The notes: generated from the letters alone by a model not told the origin. A stretch of 64,000 bases of DNA from Pseudorhizobium tarimense (GCF_022968135.1 NZ_JALJRA010000009.1:62001-126000); one strand, 5' to 3'. Shown: positions 19,975 through 29,493, numbered from the stretch's first letter. Numbers and translations: made by a program.

Positions 19975-20402
19975 GGGCGGAGCAGCGCGATCGTCTTGCG
20001 GTCGCGCTCGCCATGATAGAACGAATCAAGGGCTCGCTCGAAAGGCGAGCCCCTTTCGCTGACGGCGGCAAAGAGCGTCATGCAGCTCCTGAACTTCATG
20101 TCGTCCGGTGAGCCCAGGATCTCGTAAGCAGTCTTACCCATGTGCTGAAGCATCAGCGCCGTGCATTCGATCAATCTCTCCCCCAGCAGCGGATGGTCGA
20201 GATAGGCATTTGCTTCATCCTGTGAGGAGATGGCAAAGCGCTTTGCCATGGACGAGAACCCAAGCCCCTTCATCTGCGGAAAGACAAACCACATCCAATG
20301 GCTCCGCTTCGCGCCTGCTTCCAGTTCGGCGAGGACGTGTTCGTAAACCGGATCTTGAGCGTCCACGAACCGCTGGAGGTCGAATGTCTTTGGGGTGGCC
20401 AT
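19971..20402 (-). CDS. DUF1810 (calpastatin-like) family protein
   Basis: A 143-aa soluble protein with the DUF1810 pattern: FDLQRFVDAQDPVYEHVLAEL, then the hallmark SHWMWFVFPQMKGLGFS (about residues 34-50), AKRFAIS and YLDHPLLGERLIECT. The biochemical function is unknown; the family occurs across proteobacteria and fungi. It is convergent with the Tim44-domain gene and divergent from the MscS channel. Confidence 0.88.
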   Translation of the reverse strand: MATPKTFDLQRFVDAQDPVYEHVLAELEAGAKRSHWMWFVFPQMKGLGFSSMAKRFAISSQDEANAYLDHPLLGERLIECTALMLQHMGKTAYEILGSPDDMKFRSCMTLFAAVSERGSPFERALDSFYHGERDRKTIALLRP

Positions 20403-20505
20403 GAGGAACTCCTGCTTTTGTCAGCTCCCGGACGGAGAAGCCTCAGCGGTGGATTTTGTTGCGCAGGGTCTTTCCGATGCTGCGTCGCACCCTACCATAT
20501 GAGGC

Positions 20506-21633
20506 ATGGAAGCGCGCCTGGAACAATATATCCACGAGTTCATCCGCTGGGTCCCCGATCCTATTGAGAGCATTCTGATCCTGCTCTTGGCTTTTGGTTT
20601 GGGCCTCATCATTCACAAGATCGTCTACCGAATCCTGACACGGGTGACGGAGAACCGCGATCTCTTCTGGCGGTCTCTCGTCCAGCGGACGCGGCGGCCC
20701 TTGAGGCTTGCGATCCTCACCTGGGTCTTGTCGCTCGGAGTCGTGATCGCGCCGTTGAACAGCGAGCAGGAAAGTGTTCTCCGCCACATTCTGCTGCTCT
20801 GTTTCATCGTCCTGCTCGGCTGGATGGCGCGGACGGCTCTGCACATCTGGACGACGGTTTACCTGCGCCGCTTCAAGCTCGATGCAGAGGACAACCTGTT
20901 GGCGCGCAAGCACGTCACGCAGTCGCGCATCATGGAACGCGTCGCGGCCACCGCCATCATCGCCGTGACCATATCAGCGGCCCTCATGACCTTTCCGGGC
21001 GTGCGCCAGTACGGTGTTTCGCTGCTCGCCTCTGCCGGGGTCGCCGGTATCGTCCTCGGTCTCGCGCTTCAGCCCGTCCTCAAGAACCTGTTTGCGGGGA
21101 TCCAGCTTGCCATCACCCAACCCATCCGCATCGATGACGCGCTGCTGGTGGAGGGAGAATGGGGAAAGGTCGAAGAAATCACCTCCACCTATGTCGTCGT
21201 CAAGCTGTGGGACTGGCGCCGCCTGATCCTGCCGCTCGGCTATTTCATCGAGAAGCCGTTCCAGAACTGGACGCGCGAAGGCGCTGCGCTGATCGGGACG
21301 GTAATCATCTATCTCGACTACAGCGTGCCGGTGAGCGTTATCCGTCGCAAGGTGGAGGAGATCGCGGCAGCGTCGCCGCTCTGGGATCGGGATGTGGTCA
21401 ATGTCGCCGTGACGGATTTCAAGGAGAGTGTCATGGAGGTGCGTATTCTCGTCTCTGCATCCAATGCCGGGCGAGCCTTCGACTTGCGCTGCGAGGTCCG
21501 CGAGAAGCTGATCGACTTCATTCAGGCCAATTATCCGTCGAGCCTGCCGAAGGTTCGTGCGGAGGGCACCTCCGATGCCGCTGGCCGGGCGACGGCCGCC
21601 GAAGCCTCCCAGAGCACGCCGCTGCAATCATGA
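20506..21633 (+). CDS. MscS-family mechanosensitive ion channel
   Basis: A 375-aa membrane protein with about four membrane spans in residues 15-185. The MscS pore and beta domains follow: VSLLASAGVAGIVLGLALQP, then VLKNLFAGIQLAITQPIRIDD and LVEGEWGKVEEITSTYVVVK, with the YFIEKPFQNWTR segment. Such channels open under membrane tension to release solutes at hypo-osmotic shock. The C-terminal 25 residues are Ala/Ser-rich. mnmA follows after 119 bases. Confidence 0.88.
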   Translation: MEARLEQYIHEFIRWVPDPIESILILLLAFGLGLIIHKIVYRILTRVTENRDLFWRSLVQRTRRPLRLAILTWVLSLGVVIAPLNSEQESVLRHILLLCFIVLLGWMARTALHIWTTVYLRRFKLDAEDNLLARKHVTQSRIMERVAATAIIAVTISAALMTFPGVRQYGVSLLASAGVAGIVLGLALQPVLKNLFAGIQLAITQPIRIDDALLVEGEWGKVEEITSTYVVVKLWDWRRLILPLGYFIEKPFQNWTREGAALIGTVIIYLDYSVPVSVIRRKVEEIAAASPLWDRDVVNVAVTDFKESVMEVRILVSASNAGRAFDLRCEVREKLIDFIQANYPSSLPKVRAEGTSDAAGRATAAEASQSTPLQS

Positions 21634-21752
21634 GCTTTGGCCGCCGCCTTGCATGGCTGCGCAATCCTTTCTATATCCGCCCGGAAACCCTCTTGCGGCC
21701 GACCCCGCTGGAGCTTGGATGCGCCGCTTCGATCTAAATTGACGGCCAAGCG

Positions 21753-22961
21753 ATGAGAGTTCCTTTGAATACGCTGGATTTTAACAAGAGGCCGGAAGAC
21801 ACGCGCGTGGTCGTTGCCATGTCGGGCGGCGTGGATTCGTCCGTTGTCGCCGGGCTCTTGAAGCGCCAGGGCTACGACGTGCTGGGCATTACGCTGCAGC
21901 TCTACGATCATGGTGCAGCGGCCCACCGTGCCGGCTCCTGCTGTGCCGGGCAGGATATCGATGATGCGCGCCGCGTCTCCGAAACGGTGGGCATTCCGCA
22001 TTACGTGCTCGACTACGAGAAGCGGTTTCGCGACGCGGTGATCAACCCGTTCGCCGAAGCCTATGCCATGGGGGAGACGCCGGTCCCCTGCGTTGCCTGC
22101 AACCAGACGGTCAAGTTCGCCGATCTTCTGGCGACGGCCAAGGAACTTGGCGCGGATGCTCTGGCGACCGGGCACTACATCCGTTCGCGACCGAACCCGT
22201 CCGCGGACAACCTCAATCGCCGCGCGCTCTATCGGCCGGTCGACAGCGAACGCGACCAGAGCTGGTTCCTGTTTGCCACCACGCAAGAGCAGATCGACTA
22301 TCTGCGCTTTCCGCTCGGCGGCATGTCGAAGGCCGAGGTGAGGGCGCTTGCGGAGGAGATGGGGCTGGTAGTTGCCAAGAAGGCCGACAGCCAGGACATC
22401 TGCTTCGTGCCGCAGGGCCGCTACACGGACATCATCAACAAGGTGAAGCCGAACGCAGCACTCGGAGGCGACATTGTCCATATTGACGGGCGCGTCCTTG
22501 GGCAGCACGATGGCATCCTGCACTACACGATCGGCCAGCGCCGCGGCATCGGGGTGGCAACCGGCGAGCCGCTTTATGTCGTTTATCTCGATGCACGCGG
22601 GCGCCGGGTCATCGTGGGGCCAAAGGAAGCGCTCGACACGCGCCGGGTCTACCTGCGCGACGTGAACTGGCTGGGAGACCGGCCGCTTTTAGAAGACGCC
22701 CGGGACGGCTTCTCCTGCTTTGCCAAGGTTCGCTCCACGCGCCCGCCCACGCCCGTCACGCTGCACTGTGACGACAAGGGCATCTACGTCGACCTCGCGG
22801 TCGGGGAAGCGGGTGTTGCGCCCGGCCAGGCCTGTGTCCTGTACTCCGCCGAAGGACCGGATTCCCGCGTCTGGGGCGGTGGCTTCATCGAACGCTCGGA
22901 ACGCGCTGCAGAGGCCGAAGCATCGCTGAAGGCGCTGCTTTCGTCCCCCGCCGCGGCTTGA
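21753..22961 (+). CDS. mnmA: tRNA-specific 2-thiouridylase MnmA
   Basis: A 402-aa PP-loop enzyme that makes 2-thiouridine at wobble U34 of Lys, Glu and Gln tRNAs. It has the ATP motif MSGGVDSSV (about residues 24-32), a catalytic Cys in [14 protein letters not shown], and [11 protein letters not shown] plus the [11 protein letters not shown] tRNA-contact segment. The second Cys would be the one in [13 protein letters not shown] or the region near 200. It is adjacent to a tRNA gene, which is probably coincidental. Confidence 0.94.
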   Translation: MRVPLNTLDFNKRPEDTRVVVAMSGGVDSSVVAGLLKRQGYDVLGITLQLYDHGAAAHRAGSCCAGQDIDDARRVSETVGIPHYVLDYEKRFRDAVINPFAEAYAMGETPVPCVACNQTVKFADLLATAKELGADALATGHYIRSRPNPSADNLNRRALYRPVDSERDQSWFLFATTQEQIDYLRFPLGGMSKAEVRALAEEMGLVVAKKADSQDICFVPQGRYTDIINKVKPNAALGGDIVHIDGRVLGQHDGILHYTIGQRRGIGVATGEPLYVVYLDARGRRVIVGPKEALDTRRVYLRDVNWLGDRPLLEDARDGFSCFAKVRSTRPPTPVTLHCDDKGIYVDLAVGEAGVAPGQACVLYSAEGPDSRVWGGGFIERSERAAEAEASLKALLSSPAAA

Positions 22962-23015
22962 GGCAAGCCGGTCTTCAGTGCACTGCTTTTCCAAGCGAAA
23001 GTGCAGAAAGCGTGC

Positions 23016-23044
23016 TTGACACTGCGGCGAAGCCAGCTTTATAA
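23016..23044 (+). promoter_or_regulatory. Near-consensus sigma-70 promoter of tRNA-Met
   Basis: TTGACA (23016-23021), a 17-base spacer and TTATAA (23039-23044) give an almost ideal housekeeping promoter. Transcription would start near 23051, about 47 bases before the tRNA. Confidence 0.75.
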
Positions 23045-23097
23045 GCCGCACATCCAAACGGATCGGTCGCTCAGGTTTCAGACGGCGCAGGTCTTGT

Positions 23098-23174
23098 GGC
23101 GGGGTAGCTCAGGTGGTTAGAGCAGCGGAATCATAATCCGCGTGTCGGGGGTTCAAGTCCCTCTCCCGCTACCA
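23098..23174 (+). tRNA. tRNA-Met (CAT)
   Basis: A 77-base cloverleaf: acceptor GGCGGGG with TCCCGCT, D arm GCTC/GAGC, anticodon stem GCGGA/TCCGC enclosing ATCATAA (anticodon CAT), T arm GGGGG/CCCTC with loop TTCAAGT, and an encoded CCA end. The CAT anticodon could also belong to an isoleucine tRNA that TilS modifies. Elongator Met is preferred, but the sequence alone does not settle it. Confidence 0.9.
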
Positions 23175-23216
23175 CTCTTTCTCGATTTCATCCGAACATG
23201 GCTAAGTGCCAGGCCG

Positions 23217-23714
23217 TCAGCTCTTGCGCGGAATAACACTGATCGAGCCGTCGCTCTCGAGGATCACCGCATCCACATCTTCGATGCCCTGAAGCCCCTG
23301 CGACCGGATCGAGGAGAGCACCTCATCCTCGGTCAATCGCTGGTCGAGTAGGGTCTGGCTGCAGAATGCGCCGTTGCGGGCGACTAGAGTCGGCTGTGAC
23401 CTGACCATCTTCGCAAAACCGTGGGAGCGCACGGAGATGAAGGTCAAGAGATACTGAAGGCCGATCAGCAGCCCCAGCGCGACCGCCCCCTCGGCAAGCG
23501 CAATAGACTTCTGGAGCAGGATGGAGGAGAGCGTCGAGCCGAGCGCGACGGTCACGACGAGGTCGAAGGCGTTCAGCTTCCCTAGCGTCCGTTTGCCCGA
23601 GATTCTGACGAAAAGAACCAGCACGACATAGGCCAGCCCGCCGACGATGGCGGTCCGGACGATGCTCGTCCAGTCTTGATAAAACATCTCGCTCCAGTTC
23701 AAGACCACCTCCAT
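23217..23714 (-). CDS. DUF421 (YetF/YcaP-like) membrane protein
   Basis: A 165-aa protein with about three N-terminal membrane spans (AIVGGLAYVVLVLFVRISG, FDLVVTVALGSTLSSILL, GAVALGLLIGLQYLLTF). A cytoplasmic DUF421 domain follows with RSQPTLVARNG and LTEDEVLSSIRSQGLQGIEDV, ending ILESDGSISVIP. These features match the YetF family, whose function is not established. It is convergent with the tRNA. An internal ATG nine codons in is an alternative start. Confidence 0.85.
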   Translation of the reverse strand: MEVVLNWSEMFYQDWTSIVRTAIVGGLAYVVLVLFVRISGKRTLGKLNAFDLVVTVALGSTLSSILLQKSIALAEGAVALGLLIGLQYLLTFISVRSHGFAKMVRSQPTLVARNGAFCSQTLLDQRLTEDEVLSSIRSQGLQGIEDVDAVILESDGSISVIPRKS

Positions 23715-23723
23715 TGCTGATCG

Positions 23724-23751
23724 GGAACTGCAGGAACGCCCGGAAAGTTCC
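23724..23751. promoter_or_regulatory. GGAACT-N16-AGTTCC inverted repeat before DUF421 gene
   Basis: GGAACT (23724-23729) and AGTTCC (23746-23751) are a perfect inverted pair. Each strand also reads as GGAAC-N17-AGTT, a weak EcfG-type match. The minus-strand start site would fall within a few bases of the annotated start, so either an internal start is used or this is an operator. Confidence 0.3.
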
Positions 23752-23927
23752 GAAGCGGGATCCCACGAGCACAGTTGGAGATGCGGGAGAGCTGGCAGTC
23801 CTCCCGAGGCGGAAACCCTTCAAGGGTGCCAGGGTGCGACGACATGATAGTAGTCCATCGCTGCAGATCGGGGTCTGCAGACGGAGTGCGATGAGGCGGG
23901 CACGATGCTCGAAGGCAGCATTTCCTC

Positions 23928-24137
23928 TTACATGGAGATCTCAGCTTCACGCCGCAGCTTCAGCGCCGCCGTCAGGATCGTTCTCGTCCTGAAGGCCACG
24001 AACGGCACCGGTTTGTTGTCCGCCTCGGCGCCCCTTAGCTTCATGTCCATGTAATCGATTGCAGCGACGATCTCGTCACTGTCGACGGAAATATCCTGAG
24101 CAAGCGTGCTCGCCATGGTCGCAAGTCTTTTCGGCAT
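23928..24137 (-). CDS. Small hypothetical protein, 69 aa
   Basis: A 69-aa soluble frame with a GAGGGGG ribosome site before its ATG. It is mostly helical and mixed in charge (MPKRLATMASTLAQDISVDS..). No family recognised. It stands alone between the DUF421 and HPP-CBS genes, both on the same strand. Codon use looks like its neighbours, and nothing else occupies the stretch. Confidence 0.55.
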   Translation of the reverse strand: MPKRLATMASTLAQDISVDSDEIVAAIDYMDMKLRGAEADNKPVPFVAFRTRTILTAALKLRREAEISM

Positions 24138-24274
24138 GGTGCCCCCTCAACTCGCGTAGTTGATAATGCGTACCACCTACGCAGAAGTTTCATTGTGAAC
24201 CTATGCTGTGTGCCGTTCAATCGACCTTTGGAGTAGTTTGGCTAGACAATATGCCTTAGGATTAGCCCCTTGGC

Positions 24275-25450
24275 TTAAACAGCGGCGGCCGGTTCCTTTT
24301 GAACTCCGAGCAGCGCCGCGCGAGAGTTGCGGAAGAGCGCCGCGATGAGATCCGACTGCGTCACCATGCCCACGACGTGATTGTTGTCGTCGACGATCGG
24401 CATATGGTGAAGCCCCATGTCGGCCATGGGCGGCACCAGCTTGGCAATCTTCGTTTCCGGCAAGGCGGATTGGACACGTCTCGTCATGATCTCGCCGACA
24501 CGCTTGGGGCCGCCGCCGGACGGCAGGATCCGTCCTGCCCTCACGCGCAGGCTCAAGGTGCCGCGATCGTTGAGCACGGACATCCGCATGAAGTCGGTCT
24601 GGGTGACGATGCCGACGAGCTCGGATTTTTCGTCGACGACGGGAAGAGCCTTGAGCGGGCCCTGTGCCAGCAATTTCCAGCAGACGCGCAGGCTCGTCTG
24701 CGGCGAGACGGTCTCGATGTCGCCAGACATGATTTCCCCGCAGGTGACTTCGCCGGAGCGTCGCTCATACGCGCGGATCTGGGCCTGATGCAGCAGAGCG
24801 TCCAGTTCCTCCGGGCTGATGTTGACCACCTCGCCATACTGTTCGAGCACGGCACGCAGATCCTCCGGCACAACACCGATTTGTTGGGCAGGCAGTGCGG
24901 TCTCAGCCTTCGCGCCATGTCCTGCAGCGGGTGCCAGATGCGGGTAGGGACGGCCGGTCGCATTGTTGAACACATAGGCGCTGGCAAGCAGCAGCAAAGT
25001 GTTGATACCGACCGGCGACAGAACGAACCAGTACCCCCAGTCATGGATCGCGTTACCGCTAAGAACGGCCGTTAAAGCGACGGCGCCACTTGGGGGATGA
25101 AGGCAGTTCAGGAGCAACATCAAGCCAATCGAGATGGCAATGGCAGCGCTTGCCGCCATGACCGGATCCTGGAGCAGCAGCGCACACGTGATACCCACCG
25201 TTGCCGAGACAAGATTTCCGCCGAGGATCGACCACGGCTGAGCCAGGGGGCTGCTCGGCGCGGCAAACAGCAGTACTGCGGAAGCTCCCATCGGCGCAAT
25301 CAGCAGCGGGAAGCTCCCACCATCTCCCAGCGCCATGCGGCTCAACAGTCCCGTCAGCAGGATGCCGACAAGGGCACCGGACGATGCGCGGATCCGTTCA
25401 GCCGGGCTGACGGGGACGATGGACGGGTTGAGACGTCGGAGGAGGGACAT
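24275..25450 (-). CDS. HPP-family membrane protein with paired CBS domains
   Basis: A 391-aa protein. Its N-terminal HPP domain (about residues 20-165) has four or more membrane spans and the name-giving LNCLHPPSGAVALTAVL motif. Two C-terminal CBS domains (about 245-385) follow, with EIMSGDIETVSPQTSL and EIMTRRVQSALPETK starts. HPP proteins are linked to nitrite or anion transport in plastids and cyanobacteria; CBS pairs bind adenosine nucleotides. I use ATG 25450 (MSLLRRLNPSIVPV), as the upstream extension is unlike the family. Confidence 0.85.
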   Translation of the reverse strand: MSLLRRLNPSIVPVSPAERIRASSGALVGILLTGLLSRMALGDGGSFPLLIAPMGASAVLLFAAPSSPLAQPWSILGGNLVSATVGITCALLLQDPVMAASAAIAISIGLMLLLNCLHPPSGAVALTAVLSGNAIHDWGYWFVLSPVGINTLLLLASAYVFNNATGRPYPHLAPAAGHGAKAETALPAQQIGVVPEDLRAVLEQYGEVVNISPEELDALLHQAQIRAYERRSGEVTCGEIMSGDIETVSPQTSLRVCWKLLAQGPLKALPVVDEKSELVGIVTQTDFMRMSVLNDRGTLSLRVRAGRILPSGGGPKRVGEIMTRRVQSALPETKIAKLVPPMADMGLHHMPIVDDNNHVVGMVTQSDLIAALFRNSRAALLGVQKEPAAAV

Positions 25451-25570
25451 GAAGGGGCACCCGTGGCAGAGGAGCCTCTGATACCAGAGCCTGTGCCACT
25501 GGAATAGGCAGATCGCCCTAAGATGCGCCATCGCCTTGGAAAATCCGTCTGCGATGTGCGGCCATTGACG

Positions 25571-26044
25571 TCACAACTCGTCCGCCGCAAGCGCCTCAAG
25601 ATCCACAAGCATGGGCACTTGACCCTTGAGGATTTTGGTTCGAGCCTGCTCCAGGGCAAACCATTCCGCTTGATCGATTTCAGGGAAGCTCTGCTTGCGT
25701 CCGGAACGGGGTGGCCATTCCAGTTCGAATGTGTTGCTGACGATGGCGGAGGCGTCGATCGGCTGTTGCGGCTCCACCGCCCAGACAAGCACCAGCTTGC
25801 CTCCCGGCTGCCGGTATTCTCCAAGCCAGTGGAAGTCGCCGGAGACGTCTGTGCCGAGCTCCTCGTGCGCTTCGCGACGGGCGGCGAGAAGCGGATCCTC
25901 GCCCGCGTCAACCAGACCCTTGGGAATGGTCCAGGCACCGGCATCCTTGCGGGACCAGAAGGGACCGCCCGGATGGCACAGCAGAACCTCGATCCCATCG
26001 CCCCCACGGCGGAATATCGCCAGTCCAGCGCTTTGTTTCACCAT
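25571..26044 (-). CDS. NUDIX hydrolase
   Basis: A 157-aa NUDIX-fold hydrolase. The NUDIX box reads GLVDAGEDPLLAARREAHEELG (the key part is REAHEELG, near residue 61), and AWTIPKG precedes it. It starts AGLAIFRRGGDGIEVLLCHPGG, as in the subgroup active on bis-nucleoside polyphosphates or used for NTP clean-up. The start at 26044 gives the normal N-terminus; the frame extends 13 codons further. Substrate not determinable. Confidence 0.88.
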   Translation of the reverse strand: MVKQSAGLAIFRRGGDGIEVLLCHPGGPFWSRKDAGAWTIPKGLVDAGEDPLLAARREAHEELGTDVSGDFHWLGEYRQPGGKLVLVWAVEPQQPIDASAIVSNTFELEWPPRSGRKQSFPEIDQAEWFALEQARTKILKGQVPMLVDLEALAADEL

Positions 26045-26225
26045 GCCAGTTTCCTTTGTTCGTCTGGACGCGAAACGCACCAATGCGAGCCTATGACGCG
26101 ATATCTTTCATCGCTCAAGGACCTGCCGCCGCCGGTATGTCCGCACTTGACAAAGATCAATGTGGGTCGTCCGCGGTAGACGTACATGGTTCGAAAATTC
26201 TGCCGTTTGCAGAGGAGGTTAGCAG

Positions 26226-27055
26226 ATGCCCTTCAAGACCATCCTGGCCGTTCTCGGCGGCGACGACATGAGCAAGCACATGCAGCGCGCGCTGGAGCTG
26301 GCCTTGGAAATTGACGCGCATCTTTCGGTCGTGGCGCTGCAGGTGGCGATGGCGCCGACGCTGAGCGATTATCCGGTGGATACGGACTGGCTCGATCATC
26401 GCCGGGCGCATCATGAGACTTTCAAGGCAGCTGCAGAGGCTGAGAAGGACCGTTGCGCGGCGAGCGGAGCATCTTTCGACTTCTCGACCTTTTACGATGA
26501 GCCGCTCTTCCTGACGGAGGAGCTTTCCGACGTGCCCTCTACGCCGACCTGGTTGTTCTGGGAAGCGGGGCGAGAGAGAACGAGGATCTGACACGGGTCA
26601 CCGTTAACGGCGCGCTCTTCGACGCAATGCGTCCGGTGGTTCTGCTCCCGCAGGACAAGGCGCCGACGCTGCAGCCAAAGCGGATCGTGGTGGGGTGGAA
26701 CGACAGGGTCGAGGCTGCGCGAGCAATCCGGGAGTCGCTCGATCTCCTCAAGGGTGCCGAAACGGTGCATGTGGTGATGGTTGATCCGCAGAGCCCCTAT
26801 GGCGACAACGATGGGGAACCGGGGGCGGAAATCGCGACCTACCTTTCCCGCCACGATGTCAATGTTTCCGTCGATCAGCTGCCAAGTGGTGGAGGTGATG
26901 TCGCGGAGGTGATCAGTGCTCACGCGGCCGATGTGTCGGCCGATATGATCGTGCTCGGCGCCTATGGCCATTCGCGGCTGCGCCAGCGCGTCTTCGGCGG
27001 TGTGACGAGTTCGGTGCTCCGCCAGGTGCAGCTTCCGACGCTGATTGCCCGCTAG
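26226..27055 (+). pseudogene. Universal stress protein (tandem UspA) split by a frameshift
   Basis: Two frames together encode a double UspA-domain protein of about 277 aa. The first (from ATG 26226, MPFKTILAVLGGDDMSK) runs to 26591. The second holds the C-terminal domain with RIVVGWNDRVEAARAI and the ATP-binding [18 protein letters not shown] end. At about 26533 the reading switches: after EELSDV the other frame continues ALYADLVVLGSGAR without a gap. Restoring one base (GTGGCCCTC instead of GTGCCCTC) joins them. Either a real single-base deletion or a sequencing error. Confidence 0.8.
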
Positions 27056-27100
27056 CTGGATACGCCCGGAAAAACGCGACTGGCAATAAAGTCTTTGTCC

Positions 27101-27125
27101 GGAACCGCGGTCGCCTGCAGGAGTT
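27101..27125 (+). promoter_or_regulatory. EcfG/RpoE2-type promoter, GGAAC-N16-AGTT
   Basis: GGAAC at 27101-27105 and AGTT after 16 bases, 37 bases before the flavoprotein start. One base off the CGTT consensus. Confidence 0.4.
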
Positions 27126-27162
27126 AGGCGCGTTTGCCCTTGATCAACTCCGGAGGGAACGC

Positions 27163-28104
27163 ATGCCTGCCAGCAATCCGGCGGAACAAGTAGCCACGAA
27201 AGTCCCCTTTGATTGCCTCGTACTCGGTGGCGGTCCGGGCGGCATGACGGCGGCGATCTATCTGGCGCGGATGAACCGCAAGGCTCTCCTCATCGACGGC
27301 GGATGCAGCCGCGCGAGGCTCATCCCGCGATCCTATAACCATCCAGGCTTTCCCGGCGGAGTAAAAGGGCGGGATCTGCTTGGCCGTATGCGCGAGCAGA
27401 TGGCAGAGCTCGGCGTGTCCGTCGTGGACGGAGACGTCACGGGCTTGGAAAAGACGACGGACGGCTTCTTCCAGATGGACATCGACGGTCGGCCTGTCTT
27501 TGGCCAGAACGTCATCTTCGCGACGGGCCTCGAGGACAACCTCCCGCCGTTCGAAGATGCAGCGGATCTCGTTTCGTCGGGTTACCTGCGGATCTGTCCT
27601 ATCTGCGACGGTTACGAGATCGCTGGCCGGCCGGTTGCGGTGATCGGCTCGACCTTGCGGGCGGTCGCTGAAGCCCGTTTCCTGAAGACCTTCACCACCT
27701 CCATCGCCATCGTGACGCTGGGCGAGGTCCCTGGCTGGGACGAGGCCACGGATGCCGAGTTGCGAGACGAGGGCATCGCTGTCGTCGAGCAGGAGCTATT
27801 GACGCTTTCCAGAACCGAGACCGGTGAGCTCGACCTGCTGTTTGAGGACGGGAGCCGGATGAACGGCGTCGTGCTCTACACGGCGCTCGGCGTTCGCCCG
27901 AGATCGCGGATTGCGCAGCAGATCGGCGTCCGTCTCGAGGAGGACGGGCGCATCACGACGGGGCCGCACCAGGAAACGAATGTTGACGGCTGCTTCGCCG
28001 CAGGCGATGTCGTGACGGGCTTGAACCAACTGGGCGTTGCGATGGCGCATGGCGAGGTCGCTGCCGTCGCCATACATAATCGGTTGCGCAACGGAACCGG
28101 CTGA
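27163..28104 (+). CDS. Thioredoxin-reductase-like NAD(P)/FAD oxidoreductase
   Basis: A 313-aa flavoprotein of the TrxR-like family. It has an FAD-binding [16 protein letters not shown] motif (about residues 18-33), a redox-type ICPICDGYE (CxxC, about 145-153), an NADPH domain with [17 protein letters not shown], and a [25 protein letters not shown] end. The third NADPH glycine motif is altered (GSTLRA). True TrxB or a related disulfide reductase is possible; no thioredoxin gene is nearby. Confidence 0.85.
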   Translation: MPASNPAEQVATKVPFDCLVLGGGPGGMTAAIYLARMNRKALLIDGGCSRARLIPRSYNHPGFPGGVKGRDLLGRMREQMAELGVSVVDGDVTGLEKTTDGFFQMDIDGRPVFGQNVIFATGLEDNLPPFEDAADLVSSGYLRICPICDGYEIAGRPVAVIGSTLRAVAEARFLKTFTTSIAIVTLGEVPGWDEATDAELRDEGIAVVEQELLTLSRTETGELDLLFEDGSRMNGVVLYTALGVRPRSRIAQQIGVRLEEDGRITTGPHQETNVDGCFAAGDVVTGLNQLGVAMAHGEVAAVAIHNRLRNGTG

Positions 28105-28167
28105 CCGCTGCGGAACTCGGAAGGGGACCGATCGGTTGGGTTGCGCGAAGGAAAGGCAAGGTGGCTC

Positions 28168-28452
28168 ATGAGACATATCGCGATCATTTCCGCACTGGTG
28201 GTGGCGCTTAGCGCCTGCACCACGACCGTTGCATCCACGTCGCCGGGCCTTGAGCCCATCCCAGGCAGCATCACCTATGGAGGGCAGCCCCGCACGCGGC
28301 TGACCAAGGCTCCGATCGGCAGTCCGGTGCATCATCAGTTCCGCAACGAGTTCGGGCAGCGGGTGGAAGAGCTCTACATCATCCAGCCCGACCGCAGCCT
28401 GAAGCTGGTCTCGCGACACGTCTATCGTGGCTGGCCGTTCGGCGACGACTGA
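28168..28452 (+). CDS. Small hypothetical lipoprotein, 94 aa
   Basis: A 94-aa protein whose N-terminus MRHIAIISALVVALSAC ends in a lipobox (LSAC, Cys17). The mature part is Thr/Ser-rich, then basic, and ends SRHVYRGWPFGDD. I chose ATG 28168 over an upstream TTG because it begins the signal sequence. No known family. It ends 15 bases before a bidirectional terminator. Confidence 0.65.
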   Translation: MRHIAIISALVVALSACTTTVASTSPGLEPIPGSITYGGQPRTRLTKAPIGSPVHHQFRNEFGQRVEELYIIQPDRSLKLVSRHVYRGWPFGDD

Positions 28453-28466
28453 GCGTCTTCGCAGGA

Positions 28467-28496
28467 GAAGAAGCCCCGCCGTCACGGGGCTTCTTC
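28467..28496. terminator. Bidirectional terminator between convergent genes
   Basis: GAAGAAGCCCCG and CGGGGCTTCTTC form a perfect 12-bp stem with a 6-base loop between the lipoprotein gene and the convergent SDR gene. Confidence 0.85.
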
Positions 28497-28498
28497 AT

Positions 28499-29302
28499 TC
28501 AGTTGGCCTTGCCGCTGCCGGGTTCGGCCATCTTGCGGTGCTGTCCGGCCAGCATGCCCGCCGGCGTCACATTGGCGGCCGCCGACATGATTTTGTTCTT
28601 CCAGCCGGCAACAACATCGCCTTCACCGTCCATCATGGCCTTGAAGCCGACTTTGGCGACATAGGCCGGATCATCCTTCTTTCCTTGTCCAATCGCCGTA
28701 TCCATCAGATCGGCCCGTTCGAAGAATTCCGTGTCCGTCGGCCCTGGCATAAGGCAGGTGACGGTGATGCCCGTGTCCTTCAGTTCATCCCGAAGGGCGA
28801 GCGAGAAGCTGTTGATGAAGGCTTTGGTGCCGTTGTAGACGGCCTGAAATGCGCCGGGCATGAAGCCGGCAATCGAGCCGGTGAAAAGGATACGGCCTGA
28901 CCCGCGGGTGCGCATGCGGTTACCGATCGCATGGGCCAGATGGATGGTTCCGGTGATGTTGGTGTCCACCACACGCTGGGCATCTTCCGGATTCTCGTCG
29001 AGAAAACCGTGACCGAGGCCAACGCCGGCATTGGCCATTAGAAGATCGACGGGGCGGCCCAGGGAGGAGATGCCGTCGACGAACCGGTGCACGCCGTCTC
29101 GTGTGGCAAGGTCCACCTGCATCGCCTCGACCTGAATGCCGAATTCCTTCAGTTTCATCGCGGCTTCCTGGATGCGCGGCTCGTTTGCCGCGATTGCCAG
29201 GTCGTAACCTTCCTGGGCGGCGCATTTGGCCAGTTCATAGCCGATGCCGGTTGAGGCTCCGGTTATGACCGCCAGGCCCTTGCCTGTTTCCACCGGGTTC
29301 AT
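28499..29302 (-). CDS. Short-chain dehydrogenase/reductase
   Basis: A 267-aa classical SDR. It has the cofactor motif TGASTGIGYELAK (about residues 14-26), NAGVG (about 94), catalytic Ser in LFTGSIAG and YNGTKAF (YxxxK). I place the start at 29302 (MNPVETGKGLAVITG); the open frame upstream is not SDR-like. An EcfG-type motif sits 56-80 bases upstream, suggesting stress control. Substrate unknown. Confidence 0.88.
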   Translation of the reverse strand: MNPVETGKGLAVITGASTGIGYELAKCAAQEGYDLAIAANEPRIQEAAMKLKEFGIQVEAMQVDLATRDGVHRFVDGISSLGRPVDLLMANAGVGLGHGFLDENPEDAQRVVDTNITGTIHLAHAIGNRMRTRGSGRILFTGSIAGFMPGAFQAVYNGTKAFINSFSLALRDELKDTGITVTCLMPGPTDTEFFERADLMDTAIGQGKKDDPAYVAKVGFKAMMDGEGDVVAGWKNKIMSAAANVTPAGMLAGQHRKMAEPGSGKAN

Positions 29303-29357
29303 GGGGTTCTCCTTGTAGCTAGGACGACGCTCCGGCGCCAGTCTTGTTGCCGGACAG

Positions 29358-29382
29358 AACCAGAGGCCGGATGAAAGGTTCC
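29358..29382 (-). promoter_or_regulatory. EcfG/RpoE2-type promoter, GGAAC-N16-GGTT (minus)
   Basis: On the minus strand GGAAC (29382-29378), 16 bases, then GGTT (29361-29358), upstream of the SDR start at 29302. Confidence 0.55.
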
Positions 29383-29493
29383 TATTCCGCTGCGACGGCT
29401 CGTGTCGGGGCAGATTGACGCGCCGTGAACGGAAACCCTTGCTGAGAGAGCAGGTTCGGCAATATGGCAGGAGAAGTTTCGGAAGGACCAGAC

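Noticed and set aside
23098-23174. The CAT tRNA as the TilS-modified isoleucine tRNA
   Set aside because: The anticodon allows it, but I recall this sequence type as elongator Met in rhizobia and could not verify the Ile identity elements by eye.
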